Assembly: GCA_963840725.1 (NCBI GenBank)
Contig: CAWIZY010000009.1
Coordinates: 558,001 to 622,000, forward strand
Length of the DNA stretch: 64,000 bases
Source of the DNA: CAVWDU01 sp963840725
Lineage (GTDB): Bacteria > Pseudomonadota > Gammaproteobacteria > Pseudomonadales > Halieaceae
Direction: 5' to 3'
Part shown: piece after piece, positions 16,891 through 24,996 of the stretch
Layout: every line of letters starts with the position of its first letter
Position numbering within the stretch: the first letter of the stretch is position 1
Notes under the pieces: generated by a model
What the model was told of the DNA's origin: nothing
Databases searched by the model: none
The model's input: only the letters and a program-made list of their open reading frames with translations
Translations under genes and position numbers: made by a program

Positions 16891-18257
16891 GTGGTCTCCC
16901 GGTCTTCGTAGGTGGACGCTTCCAGATCGTCCATGGCCCGACCCAGATAGACGGCCAGCCGTTGCAGATGTGGCAGTGTCTCCCGAGCACCGGTGAAACC
17001 AAAGTTGAGAGTCCCGGCATAGCTGACACACCCGATGCTGAGTGCCGCGTACTGCAGCAGATGGCTGAGCGGATAAATGGCCTGCAGGCGCGCCCCGTTA
17101 AAGTAGGCAGGCTTTTCGGGCCCGCTGGAGACCGACACCTCGAGATTAAACAATGGCGGTACCAGCCTGCCGAGGGTGGCGAGTTGGCTGGCGATGATCG
17201 GGGCCGCGCGCATGAGGACATAGGCCGTGGCGGCCTCCTGAGGGAGGGACTCGCGATCGGCACGCACCGCCTTGACCGACTTTTTGACCGCTTCCAGCCG
17301 GGCCTGCGGGTTGCCGATATGGGTGCCCAGTTCAACCCGCAAACCGGTCACCGCACCGCCGGGGCTGTGATCACTGCGCTCGCGCATTGAAACGGGTAGC
17401 AGGCCGACCAGAGATTCATCGGGTAAGGCGTTGTATTCCTTGAAGAACCGCCGCAGGGAACTGCCGACAAGATAGCTGAGGATTTCGTTGACGGTGCTGT
17501 CGGTTGCAGCAGCCAGCCGTTCTACCCGGTCCTGCTCCAGCTGCCAGGTGGCAAACCGGCGGCTGTGGCTGATGGGCCGGTTGAGGGTGGAGCGTGGGGC
17601 GCTGTTGGGCACGATAACGCTCCCGGTCTTGCGTCCGAGGACACCGCGCATCAGGCCGAGGCTGGCTTTGCTGGCGGACTCTGCAACCGACATCACGGCC
17701 TGCAGCGGGGTGCGCTCGGCGCGCTCTGTTGCGGTGATCGGCTGGCTCCAGATGGGTTTGATCTGGTGGCTTCGCGCGCTGGAGGATAGCACTTGCAGCA
17801 TCAACGGTACGGCATTGACGTTATCAATCAGTGCCCGATGCACTTTGAGGTAAAAAGCAAAGCGGTTATTTTCCAGGCCCTCGATCAAGTGAAACTCCCA
17901 CAGCGGACGGCTGTGATCGAGCGCGTTGCTGTGCAAGCGCGAGATCAGCATGCCGAGCTCCCGCTCGCCGCCGGGAGCCGGCAGGGCAGAGTGGCGAAAG
18001 TGGTAGTCCAGCTCGACATCCTCAGCGGCAGTGATGCTGGGCGGCAGACCGGGAACCAGAGCCTCGGAGAGCACCCAGTCCCAGGGGGCGACGACCTGTT
18101 TGCTGCCCCTTAACGTGGTGGCCAGCTCCGTGACATAGCCCTTGCTGGCCTTGGCGGGGCACTCGAAAACAGCCATGACCGCCGTGTGCAGGGGTGTATC
18201 AGGTGATTCCATCAAAATCCAGGCGCTGGCCAGGGGGTTAAGGCGTTGTTTGGTCAT
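16887..18257 (-). CDS. wax ester synthase/diacylglycerol acyltransferase-like protein with altered active-site motif
   Basis: The 456-residue product aligns with bacterial WS/DGAT enzymes: the N-terminal LNPLASAWILMESPDTPLH, the PLWEFHLIEGL segment, and the C-terminal VSSGPEKPAYFNGARL and LSIGCVSYAGTLNFGF blocks. The catalytic HHxxxDG motif reads H-R-A-L-I-D-N at residues 140-146: the second His is Arg (codon CGG) and the Gly is Asn. In characterised enzymes the second His is the general base, so classical activity is doubtful. It is the first gene of the leftward operon with the PHA-synthase-like and acyl-CoA ligase genes. Confidence 0.88.
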   Translation of the reverse strand: MTKQRLNPLASAWILMESPDTPLHTAVMAVFECPAKASKGYVTELATTLRGSKQVVAPWDWVLSEALVPGLPPSITAAEDVELDYHFRHSALPAPGGERELGMLISRLHSNALDHSRPLWEFHLIEGLENNRFAFYLKVHRALIDNVNAVPLMLQVLSSSARSHQIKPIWSQPITATERAERTPLQAVMSVAESASKASLGLMRGVLGRKTGSVIVPNSAPRSTLNRPISHSRRFATWQLEQDRVERLAAATDSTVNEILSYLVGSSLRRFFKEYNALPDESLVGLLPVSMRERSDHSPGGAVTGLRVELGTHIGNPQARLEAVKKSVKAVRADRESLPQEAATAYVLMRAAPIIASQLATLGRLVPPLFNLEVSVSSGPEKPAYFNGARLQAIYPLSHLLQYAALSIGCVSYAGTLNFGFTGARETLPHLQRLAVYLGRAMDDLEASTYEDRETT

Positions 18258-18947
18258 CTATTTTCGGGTTCCTGAGTGATAGCGCAGCATTATAGACAGG
18301 GCGTTGGGCAATCGCCATATTATCGTGCAGGGCGCCTGCCGCAGGGACGCCTGCCGCAGGACGCCTGCCGGGGCGCCTGCTGAATAACGCCTGGCGTTGG
18401 GAACAATTACGGTACCTGCAGTAATTAGTCGAAAAATATTTGAGAATGATGGAATAAACCCCGGGGCTGGGCCGTTAACAGGATGAAAGTGGAGTGAAAC
18501 ACCACTGGAGGAACCGGCGGCCTGTTATTTGGGTGTGCTGTCAACAACCGCGGCAAGCGGAGATGGCACGACGGTCGCTGACTTCCTCCACTTTTATCTG
18601 GTGTCGCGTCTTACAGCCCTGCAGCGTCCTTGGGAAGCTGGCAGGGCGTCAACCCGGCACACCTCTCCCAGAGCAGGGACCGCTAGCCCTCTGCGCTGAA
18701 CTTCAGGGCCTACCGTCTACATGGGGCGACAGGCCCTGTATTTCTCTCTCGCCTACCTTTCATCACGTGCTGCCTTCTGCTGAACTACTCCAGGAGCAAG
18801 TGACTTACCAGGACTGTACTTTGTGCCTGCCCATGTTGTGCCGGGCGCTAACTGCGGCTTCGCAGCAGGGTGTTAGGTGGGTGATTGCTGTCAGGGGGGG
18901 GTGAATGCCTGTGGCAGGCGTGATGAGCAGGTGCCAGGGCGCTGGTC
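18258..18947. other. 690-base region with short GC-rich tandem repeats and no convincing gene
   Basis: Between 18333 and about 18400 a unit resembling ACGCCTGCCGCAGG recurs about five times with drift. The remainder has only low-quality open frames, rich in Cys, Pro and Arg. It separates the lipid-type operon from the anti-sigma gene and may contain the promoter for the WS/DGAT-like gene. Confidence 0.6.
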
Positions 18948-19682
18948 TCAGCGCCATTCTGTATCGATGATATCCGCTTCTTCCCGCGCACTAAGAGGGA
19001 GATCAGCGGCATGTCTGTCGATAAAAGTGGCGACGCTGTCTGAATCGCCGGCACCCGCGGGGCGGTACTCGTTGTCGGATTCAACCTGACTGACCTGGCT
19101 GATAACCCGGGTGCGCCAGGCGCTTCCATCCCTGCAGGCGACGCCGCGCCAGGCGGTGTCTGATGTCTCCAACAGATACTCCCGGCACCACTGGCCCCCG
19201 TTACTGCGGAAGCTGAGTACCGGCCGCAGCCGCTTGCCGTCAGTCAGCGCTTCCCAGCCTGTCGCTCTCGAGGGACTGATCTCCAGAACGCCGGCTAGCT
19301 CGGCGTCGTAATTGTCGCTCTGGCTGTCCCAGGGTGGATTCATCAGTACGCCGGAAGCTGCCAGGATCGAAGCGGCGACAGCCAGACCCCATCCCGCACG
19401 ACGAATTGCGCTAAGTTGTCTGCTGTTGTCGGTGTCCGCGGCGACCAGCATTTGGCTGACATGCGCCGGAACCGTGTCGGCGCCAGGCACGTTCAAGGCA
19501 CTTTTCACCCGTTCGTTTGCGGCTTTCATCTGCTCGTAGCGGCTGCGTAAGGCCGGTTCTGACAATAGTCGACGCCTGATTTCACCCGTTTGTTCACCCG
19601 TCAGCTCACCATCGATGAATTGCGACAGCGTTTGCTCATCTGGTGTTGGCATCGCTGCCGTACTCTCTATTTTTATGCTCAT
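18948..19682 (-). CDS. anti-sigma factor with one membrane helix
   Basis: The 244-residue protein has a cytoplasmic RseA-like N-terminus (LSQFIDGELTGEQTGEIRRRL, residues 20-40), a single transmembrane segment around residues 97-113 (GWGLAVAASILAASGVLM) and a periplasmic domain of about 130 residues containing two Cys (QWCREYLL and GVACRDG) that could form a disulfide. It follows the ECF sigma gene by 12 bases, the standard sigma/anti-sigma arrangement. It presumably holds the sigma factor inactive until a periplasmic or envelope signal arrives. The signal is unknown. Confidence 0.82.
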   Translation of the reverse strand: MSIKIESTAAMPTPDEQTLSQFIDGELTGEQTGEIRRRLLSEPALRSRYEQMKAANERVKSALNVPGADTVPAHVSQMLVAADTDNSRQLSAIRRAGWGLAVAASILAASGVLMNPPWDSQSDNYDAELAGVLEISPSRATGWEALTDGKRLRPVLSFRSNGGQWCREYLLETSDTAWRGVACRDGSAWRTRVISQVSQVESDNEYRPAGAGDSDSVATFIDRHAADLPLSAREEADIIDTEWR

Positions 19683-19694
19683 GCTAAGTCCCGC

Positions 19695-20198
19695 TTAATC
19701 AATGCTGTTCTGGTTCCATCGGTCCGCCAGCTGACGCCTGGCTCTGGCGATGCGGCTCATAATGGTCCCCGTGGGCACTTCCAAAATATCTGCTGCCTCG
19801 GCGTAGGTTTTGCCCTCTACGGCAACCAGGGTCAACGCCAGGCGCTGGTCCCGGGGCAGGCTCTTCAACGCTTCACTCACAGCATCGAACTCTCGCTCGG
19901 CGCTGGCACTCTCTTCCGCAGAGGGTGCGGTGATCACCTCATCGGTGGCAGCGGCGGGATAGCGCTGACGAACGTCCCGCGAGCGAATCTCGTCTATCCA
20001 GGCGTTTTTGCTGACCCGATACGCCCATTTGGTGGCATCTGCGCCCGCTGGTAGCCCTTTGGCCAGCATTCGCTCAACTGTGGTCTGCAGCAAGTCGTCA
20101 GCGTCGGCAGCGGAGCCAGTCAACGAGAAACAGAATTTGCGCAAGCCACTTAATCCGGCCAGCAGAGCCGTTCGCTGCTCCTCGCTGATCTGTGGCAT
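19695..20198 (-). CDS. ECF-type RNA polymerase sigma factor
   Basis: The 167-residue product from ATG 20198 has sigma region 2 (GSAADADDLLQTTVERML and WAYRVSKNAWIDEIRSR) and region 4.2 (LPRDQRLALTLVAVEGKTYAEA, then a helix-turn-helix VPTGTIMSRIARARRQL). No other domains are present, so it is an ECF sigma factor. AGGAAC lies six bases before the ATG. The frame is open to 20342, but the extension runs across the predicted promoter and is not conserved-looking. A predicted ECF promoter about 20 bases upstream suggests autoregulation. Confidence 0.9.
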   Translation of the reverse strand: MPQISEEQRTALLAGLSGLRKFCFSLTGSAADADDLLQTTVERMLAKGLPAGADATKWAYRVSKNAWIDEIRSRDVRQRYPAAATDEVITAPSAEESASAEREFDAVSEALKSLPRDQRLALTLVAVEGKTYAEAADILEVPTGTIMSRIARARRQLADRWNQNSID

Positions 20199-20218
20199 AA
20201 TGTTCCTGTTATGTACGG

Positions 20219-20245
20219 TGACGTTTGGGGTTGCGATTCTATTCC
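20219..20245 (-). promoter_or_regulatory. predicted ECF-type promoter of the sigma/anti-sigma genes
   Basis: Read on the minus strand: GGAAT at 20245-20241, a 17-base spacer, then CGTCA at 20223-20219. This matches the general ECF -35 (GGAA) and -10 (CGTC) pattern, and the sigma ATG is about 20 bases further on. The -35 lies within the left arm of a perfect palindrome shared with the opposing promoter. Confidence 0.6.
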
Positions 20246-20257
20246 ATCTAATGGAAT
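20241..20257. repeat. palindrome ATTCCAT-CTA-ATGGAAT at the divergent promoter
   Basis: Perfect 7-base arms flank a 3-base centre. Each arm supplies a GGAAT -35 element, one for each strand, so a single palindrome sits at the heart of two back-to-back ECF-like promoters. It could also be a regulator operator. Confidence 0.75.
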
Positions 20258-20278
20258 TTTTCTCATCGTGAGGCGTCT
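20253..20278 (+). promoter_or_regulatory. predicted ECF-type promoter of the subtilase gene
   Basis: On the plus strand GGAAT at 20253-20257 is followed by a 16-base spacer and CGTCT at 20274-20278. It mirrors the promoter on the other strand. It points to the subtilase gene, whose start is 80-120 bases downstream. Confidence 0.6.
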
Positions 20279-20398
20279 TTATAGGTAGCACGCCGTTCAA
20301 TAAGGCGAGTAGATCGGTGCTGAGCAGCATGGACAGGGCCACAACCAGTTTAACGCATGCTAGCGAGCGCGTGGGTGCAGGGGAGCAGAGGGTACAGT

Positions 20399-22201
20399 GT
20401 GTTGACTAACAATGCCAAGAATTCCGGGCGGGCCACCTCAGGCGGTGTCGTGTCTGCCCTGCGCGCAGCGTGTTGGTGCACTGCTGTCATGTTTGCCGTC
20501 GTTGCCCCGGCTCGTGGGCAATTGACCGTGGGTGGTGCTGTCAACGGCAACTTCGAGGCCTTTATCGAGGCGCGCCTCGCAAGGCGGGTCGAGATGCAGC
20601 TCGAAGAGAATGTCGAAGAGGACGTGCAGGACGAGATAGAAGACGATATCGAAAATATTATCCAGGACAGCATTGACGACAGCCTGGAAGACACGATTGC
20701 GGCCAACGTCGAGGCTGGTATTGAAGCCCAGGCAGAAGAAAGTATTGAGGCCGCGGTCGAGGATGCAGTAGCCCAGAGCGTCGAAGAGACCGTGCAGGAA
20801 TCGGTCGAAGGCAGTGTTGAAGACGCAGTAGCCGCTGCGGTCGAATCAGGCATTGACGCCAGTGTTGAGGAAGACCTGGAGAGTGAGATTGAGCAATCAA
20901 TAGAGACCAGTGTCGAGCAACAGGTAGCCGACAGCGTCGAAGAAGCGGTTGAAGACGGGCTGGAGGCTGCGGTCGAGGAATCCGTTGGCGAAGCTGTGGA
21001 GGCATCCGTTGAGGCGGCCGTGGCCGCTGCCGTGGAGCAGGGCGTCGAGAGCGGGGTCGAGGAGTCGATAGCAGATGCGGTTGAAGACCGCCTCGAGGGC
21101 CATATCGAGACGATACTTGACCGAATCGAGAATGAGCTCGAAGTGGATGAGCGCAGAATCAACAGCGAGCAATGGCTGGTGATGGCTGAGCCCGAGGTAT
21201 TTGCGCAGCTGGCAATGGAGGGCTACCTGTTCGACAAAGTGACCGATTTACCCGGTATGGGCCTCAGGCTTGCCGAAGTGGCGGCACCTTCCAGTTTTGA
21301 CATTTCCAAAGTACGTCAGGGGGTGGTCGATGTTGTCGGCGCAGATCGTGCGGAGGTCGATATCAACCATTATTACACCGCGGGGAGCCCGGGCATCGTG
21401 GAGGCTGGCGCAGAGATCGCGCCCCGCTCAGCAATCGTCTTTCCCAGCGACCTGGATAACATGGAGCTGCGGGTGGGCATGATCGACAGCCGGGTGGATA
21501 CAACCCACCCTGCATTCAGTGGCAGTCACATCGAGACCCGCTCCTTCGCTTCTCGCGGCGCGAGCTTGCCCACATTTCACGGTACAGCTATCGCATCTAT
21601 CCTGGCGGCAAATGATCCGCAGTTTCGAGGACTCGCGCCGAGAGCGGAGCTTTACGCGGCCGCCGTTTTTGAGCAGGACGACAAGCGCGGCGAAATCGCC
21701 AGTACTGTGAGCCTGGTACGCGCGCTGGACTGGCTGGTTTCGTCCGGTGTGGATGTGGTAAACCTGAGCCTGGCGGGGCCGCCTAACCGTCTGCTCGAGG
21801 CGGCGCTAGAGCGCGCTGCGGCACGGGATGTGCTGGTACTGGCAGCTGCTGGCAACGGCGGGCCAGTCGCCGGCCCCATGTACCCCGCGGCCTATACATC
21901 TGTGATCGCGGTGACAGCAGTTGACAGCGCCGGGCGCGTCTACCGGCTGGCCAACCGCGGCGACTATCTTGATCTGGCAGCGCCGGGCGTGGGCGTTGTT
22001 CACGCCCTGGCGGGTGGCGGTTATACGGCTTCTTCCGGTACGTCGTTTGCAGTCCCGTTTGCTGCCACTGCCGCGGCAAGGCTGCGCAAGGTTAATCCCG
22101 GCAACAATGTGCTGCAGTCACTGCGCGACGGGGCTGAAGATCTGGGGGCCCCCGGGCGTGATGAGATCTACGGCTATGGTCTGTTACGGCCGGGTGCCTG
22201 A
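20399..22201 (+). CDS. secreted S8 subtilase with long period-4 acidic repeat domain
   Basis: About 600 residues from GTG 20399 (AGAGGG upstream); an ATG at 20357 is also in frame. Order: signal peptide (AVMFAVVAPARGQ); residues 56-240 form an acidic repeat in which every fourth residue is Val/Ile/Leu with one exception (Ala), 47 consecutive tetrads without an indel; a linker of about 110 residues; then a subtilisin domain with Asp363 in GMIDSRVD, His394 in FHGTAIAS, AAAGNGG and Ser549 in GTSFAVPFA. All catalytic residues are present, so it should be an active peptidase. The repeat resembles no domain I know. Divergent from the ECF sigma gene and probably under its control. Confidence 0.88.
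   Translation: MLTNNAKNSGRATSGGVVSALRAACWCTAVMFAVVAPARGQLTVGGAVNGNFEAFIEARLARRVEMQLEENVEEDVQDEIEDDIENIIQDSIDDSLEDTIAANVEAGIEAQAEESIEAAVEDAVAQSVEETVQESVEGSVEDAVAAAVESGIDASVEEDLESEIEQSIETSVEQQVADSVEEAVEDGLEAAVEESVGEAVEASVEAAVAAAVEQGVESGVEESIADAVEDRLEGHIETILDRIENELEVDERRINSEQWLVMAEPEVFAQLAMEGYLFDKVTDLPGMGLRLAEVAAPSSFDISKVRQGVVDVVGADRAEVDINHYYTAGSPGIVEAGAEIAPRSAIVFPSDLDNMELRVGMIDSRVDTTHPAFSGSHIETRSFASRGASLPTFHGTAIASILAANDPQFRGLAPRAELYAAAVFEQDDKRGEIASTVSLVRALDWLVSSGVDVVNLSLAGPPNRLLEAALERAAARDVLVLAAAGNGGPVAGPMYPAAYTSVIAVTAVDSAGRVYRLANRGDYLDLAAPGVGVVHALAGGGYTASSGTSFAVPFAATAAARLRKVNPGNNVLQSLRDGAEDLGAPGRDEIYGYGLLRPGA
20564..21118 (+). repeat. DNA encoding 47 four-residue periods of the subtilase
   Basis: The codons of this stretch encode a hydrophobic residue every 12 bases with Glu usually next. 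At DNA level the 12-base units (of the form GTCGAAGARGCN) have diverged, so periodicity is kept by protein-level selection rather than recent duplication. Confidence 0.85.
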
Positions 22202-22239
22202 CCGGGCACGGTCGCGGTCTGTTCTCCCTCCTTACCGCT

Positions 22240-23175
22240 TTACCATCGATAGATGAACCGCCCACCGGCGATGTTTTGGGTGTAGTCAACCCGCTGCAGG
22301 TTGGAATCATAGTCACCGTGGCCGTAGTAAAACTGCAGTGCACTCCTGGACGTTAGAGGTACCTCCACATCAATACCCAAACGGTGCCGGTCATCGGCGC
22401 GCTTCTCGCCGATACTCGGTGTGTCAAAGCGGTAGTCGCGGTCTTCGTAACGCCATGACAACTCCAGCTTCATCAGTTTTGATAGCGCCTCGATCCGCTG
22501 GACGTAGCGTAGTTTGAAGCTGTCAGAGCGATAGTCCAGCTGCGCTGCCTGGGCGTCCTCATCCTTGTAGCGGTAGCCAAGATTGAGATAACTGCGCAAA
22601 CCGCGCACGAAAAAATAAAGGTCAATCTCCCAACTGTCCGTAATGGCGTCCCGCAGTGGTCGCTCCGCAACCGCTTTGTCCTGATAAACATAGGCCAGGC
22701 GAGAAAACCAGCGTTTGGAGAGGAAACCGGACACGGCGGGTGAAACCCGATAGAGCTCGAGGAATTCTTCGCCATCGAGCCGGGAGTTGATGTAGTACAG
22801 CGACAGGTCAGTATCCACCGCATCAAACTTCCAGTTAATGCCGCTGCCGACAATATGGGTCTGCCGATCAACCTCGGAGAAGGTCTGGTAAATGTTGGCA
22901 CTGAAATCATAACTCAGCTGTACAGTGGATCGCTCTGACAGGGGTTGCCGGGCGTCTATGCCTGCCTCCAGGGTGAGCGCATAGTCACTTTCGTTGCTGC
23001 TTCTGTCCACCTCCTCGACGGACACGTTGCTATCGTATTCCAGCCCTGCGGATGCATCGCCTGACAGGCTCAAGGGTGGCAGGCCACCAAAACGTATCTC
23101 TGCTCGTGCGCAGGCCGGCATGCCGCAGGCTAATGCGGTCAGGAGAAGGCGAGTCACCACTGCGGCTGGAGGCAT
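22240..23175 (-). CDS. outer-membrane beta-barrel protein of unknown function
   Basis: From ATG 23175 the product has about 311 residues: a signal peptide (LLLTALACGMPACARA), then alternating amphipathic strands ending in Trp (GGRFIYRW), as in outer-membrane barrels. The early GLEYDSNVS segment resembles the start of barrel domains in capsule- or surface-protein assembly porins (DUF560/Slam-like), but the size is smaller and no TPR domain is present. It is convergent with the subtilase gene, 38 bases apart, and may be functionally linked. The frame is open to 23244 (TTG). Confidence 0.75.
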   Translation of the reverse strand: MPPAAVVTRLLLTALACGMPACARAEIRFGGLPPLSLSGDASAGLEYDSNVSVEEVDRSSNESDYALTLEAGIDARQPLSERSTVQLSYDFSANIYQTFSEVDRQTHIVGSGINWKFDAVDTDLSLYYINSRLDGEEFLELYRVSPAVSGFLSKRWFSRLAYVYQDKAVAERPLRDAITDSWEIDLYFFVRGLRSYLNLGYRYKDEDAQAAQLDYRSDSFKLRYVQRIEALSKLMKLELSWRYEDRDYRFDTPSIGEKRADDRHRLGIDVEVPLTSRSALQFYYGHGDYDSNLQRVDYTQNIAGGRFIYRW

Positions 23176-23357
23176 GAAAGAATCGTAACGGAAGGAGAAG
23201 GGTGGGTGGGTGGGAAGACTACCCAAGACTTGCCTGCTGCTCAAGTTACATTAAGCTGTACTTCCTGCGAGGGCTCGTGACTGCATGGCTACAAAATGCC
23301 GCAGAGGCGGAGTAGACTGAGGGTTCGGTCCGCCATGGGCCTGAACAGGGATTTACC

Positions 23358-24815
23358 ATGCCCAAGCAGGACAGCGACAAAAACGGGTCCAAACCTTCCG
23401 GGGGGTCGCGGTCATCCACCCACGGCAGCTATTTCGGCGATGGAGAGACGTATAACGAATCTCTCAAGCTCACCCGGGTCCAGGACAGCGACCAACCCCA
23501 TACCCATCTCACCTCGCCCGAGTCCCAGCGCAGCCGGCAGCCTGGCATCGAGTTGGGAGCTGTTATCGACCAACGGTTTGTGCTTGAAACCCTGCTCGGG
23601 CGCGGTGGTATGAATGTGGTTTACAGGGCGCGGGATTTGGTCAAGGAACAGGCGCGGGATCCCAACCCCTATGTGGCGATAAAGATTCTGGGCGCCGAGT
23701 TCAGCAAGAACCCCGAGGCCTGGATCACCTTGCAGCGTGAGACCAAGAAGGCTCAGGCCCTGGCCCACCCGCATATTGCGATCATCCACGATTTTCAGAT
23801 TGATCGGGAGACCCGATTACCGTTTGCGCAGATGGAGGAACTCAAAGGCGAGCCGCTGGACAAAGTGCTGCGGCGCTCGCGCGATGGGCTGGGGAACAGG
23901 GCTGATGCCACCCGGATGATCCAGGAGATCGGGGAGGGGCTGGCCTATGCTCACCACCGCGGGATAGTCCATTGCGATCTCAAGCCCTCCAATGTGTTTC
24001 TTACCACCGAAAACGAGATCAAGATTCTCGATTTTGGTATTGCCAGAATCGTCCCCGGTGGCGACCACGACGAATTTGATGCCGGTCGTATCGCGGCGCT
24101 GACACCGGCTTACGCCTCCTGTGAAATGTTCGAACGTAAACCACCCGATCCCTCCGACGATGTTTACGCCCTTGGCATCATGGCCTACGAGCTTTACACC
24201 GGTCATCACCCCTATCCCGAGGCCCTGGCTTCAAAACAGCCCGCTCTGACCGCCAGGGAGCAGGGAATGAAAGTCGCACGCCCTTCGGGGTTGAGCCGAC
24301 GACAGTGGCAGGCGCTCTCCCAGAGCCTGATGCTCAACCGTGCTGATCGACCCCAGGACGGTACCGAATTTCTGCGCCTGTTCTCCCAGCGCAGCGCAGT
24401 GCCCGCAGTTCTCGGTGGGCTCTCGGTGCTACTGGCTGTCGCACTGGCCTGGGCGATCTGGCTCAGACCTGGCGCAGTGTTGCCAGAGGTGCCCTTCGAG
24501 AAGCTACCCGCACAGACCCAGGCCGCCTTCAGCGCTGCAGTGGATGAGGGCTGGATCGCGCTGAAGCTCGAAGACTACAACGGGGCGCTGCATTATTTTA
24601 ACGAGGCCTACGATCTACACCCTTTCAACCCGGACGCTCAGGCGGGTCTGGACGCCATCGTAGACGCAGTGCTCAATGCCCCGGAAGGTGATGACCGGTC
24701 GAGCCTGGAGGGGAGGCTGAAACAGGTATCCGTGCTGCTGAGCTACGATGCCCTCGAGAGCCGCAGCGAACTGGTAGATCTGCAAGAGGATCTGCAGCAG
24801 CGACTGGCGAAGTGA
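23358..24815 (+). CDS. membrane-anchored Ser/Thr protein kinase (T6SS PpkA-like)
   Basis: The 485-residue product has an N-terminal tail of about 65 residues, then a Hanks-type kinase domain (about 70-330): a GRGGMNVVYRARD loop, VAIKIL Lys, HCDLKPSNVF catalytic loop, DFGIA, and the SDDVYALGIMAYEL segment. The HRD Arg is Cys, so it is a non-RD kinase. A transmembrane helix follows (AVPAVLGGLSVLLAVALAWAIWL), then a C-terminal TPR-like region (ALHYFNEAYDLHPFNPDA). With the PP2C phosphatase at 47 kb and the FHA protein TagH, it probably forms the threonine-phosphorylation switch of the T6SS. Confidence 0.88.
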   Translation: MPKQDSDKNGSKPSGGSRSSTHGSYFGDGETYNESLKLTRVQDSDQPHTHLTSPESQRSRQPGIELGAVIDQRFVLETLLGRGGMNVVYRARDLVKEQARDPNPYVAIKILGAEFSKNPEAWITLQRETKKAQALAHPHIAIIHDFQIDRETRLPFAQMEELKGEPLDKVLRRSRDGLGNRADATRMIQEIGEGLAYAHHRGIVHCDLKPSNVFLTTENEIKILDFGIARIVPGGDHDEFDAGRIAALTPAYASCEMFERKPPDPSDDVYALGIMAYELYTGHHPYPEALASKQPALTAREQGMKVARPSGLSRRQWQALSQSLMLNRADRPQDGTEFLRLFSQRSAVPAVLGGLSVLLAVALAWAIWLRPGAVLPEVPFEKLPAQTQAAFSAAVDEGWIALKLEDYNGALHYFNEAYDLHPFNPDAQAGLDAIVDAVLNAPEGDDRSSLEGRLKQVSVLLSYDALESRSELVDLQEDLQQRLAK

Positions 24816-24996
24816 GCGGCCGTCTGCTGTGGCCCCTTGACCCTGCAGACATTCAGGATAATACTGATTATTTGCTCCAGCAGGCGAAATCTGGCTGGGT
24901 GTCAACGCAGAGTGTGGCAACGCAGAGTAAGGCAGAGTGTTGGCAGACGCTGTTGAACAAAGGCAGGCAAGGTAAGGCCAGCCCACGGATAACACC

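Noticed and set aside
18333..18400. GC-rich tandem repeat considered as a CRISPR array
   Set aside because: Units are about 14 bases, drift in sequence and have no unique spacers.
18494..18904. 136-codon plus-strand open frame in the gap before the anti-sigma gene
   Set aside because: Composition is rich in Cys, Arg, Gln and Pro with no domain, no ribosome site and no codon bias like its neighbours.
20350..21162. Long Ser-rich minus-strand open frame opposite the subtilase repeat
   Set aside because: It is the antisense of the GTC/GAR-rich repeat; Ser/Thr/Ala bias is a by-product of the repeat codons.
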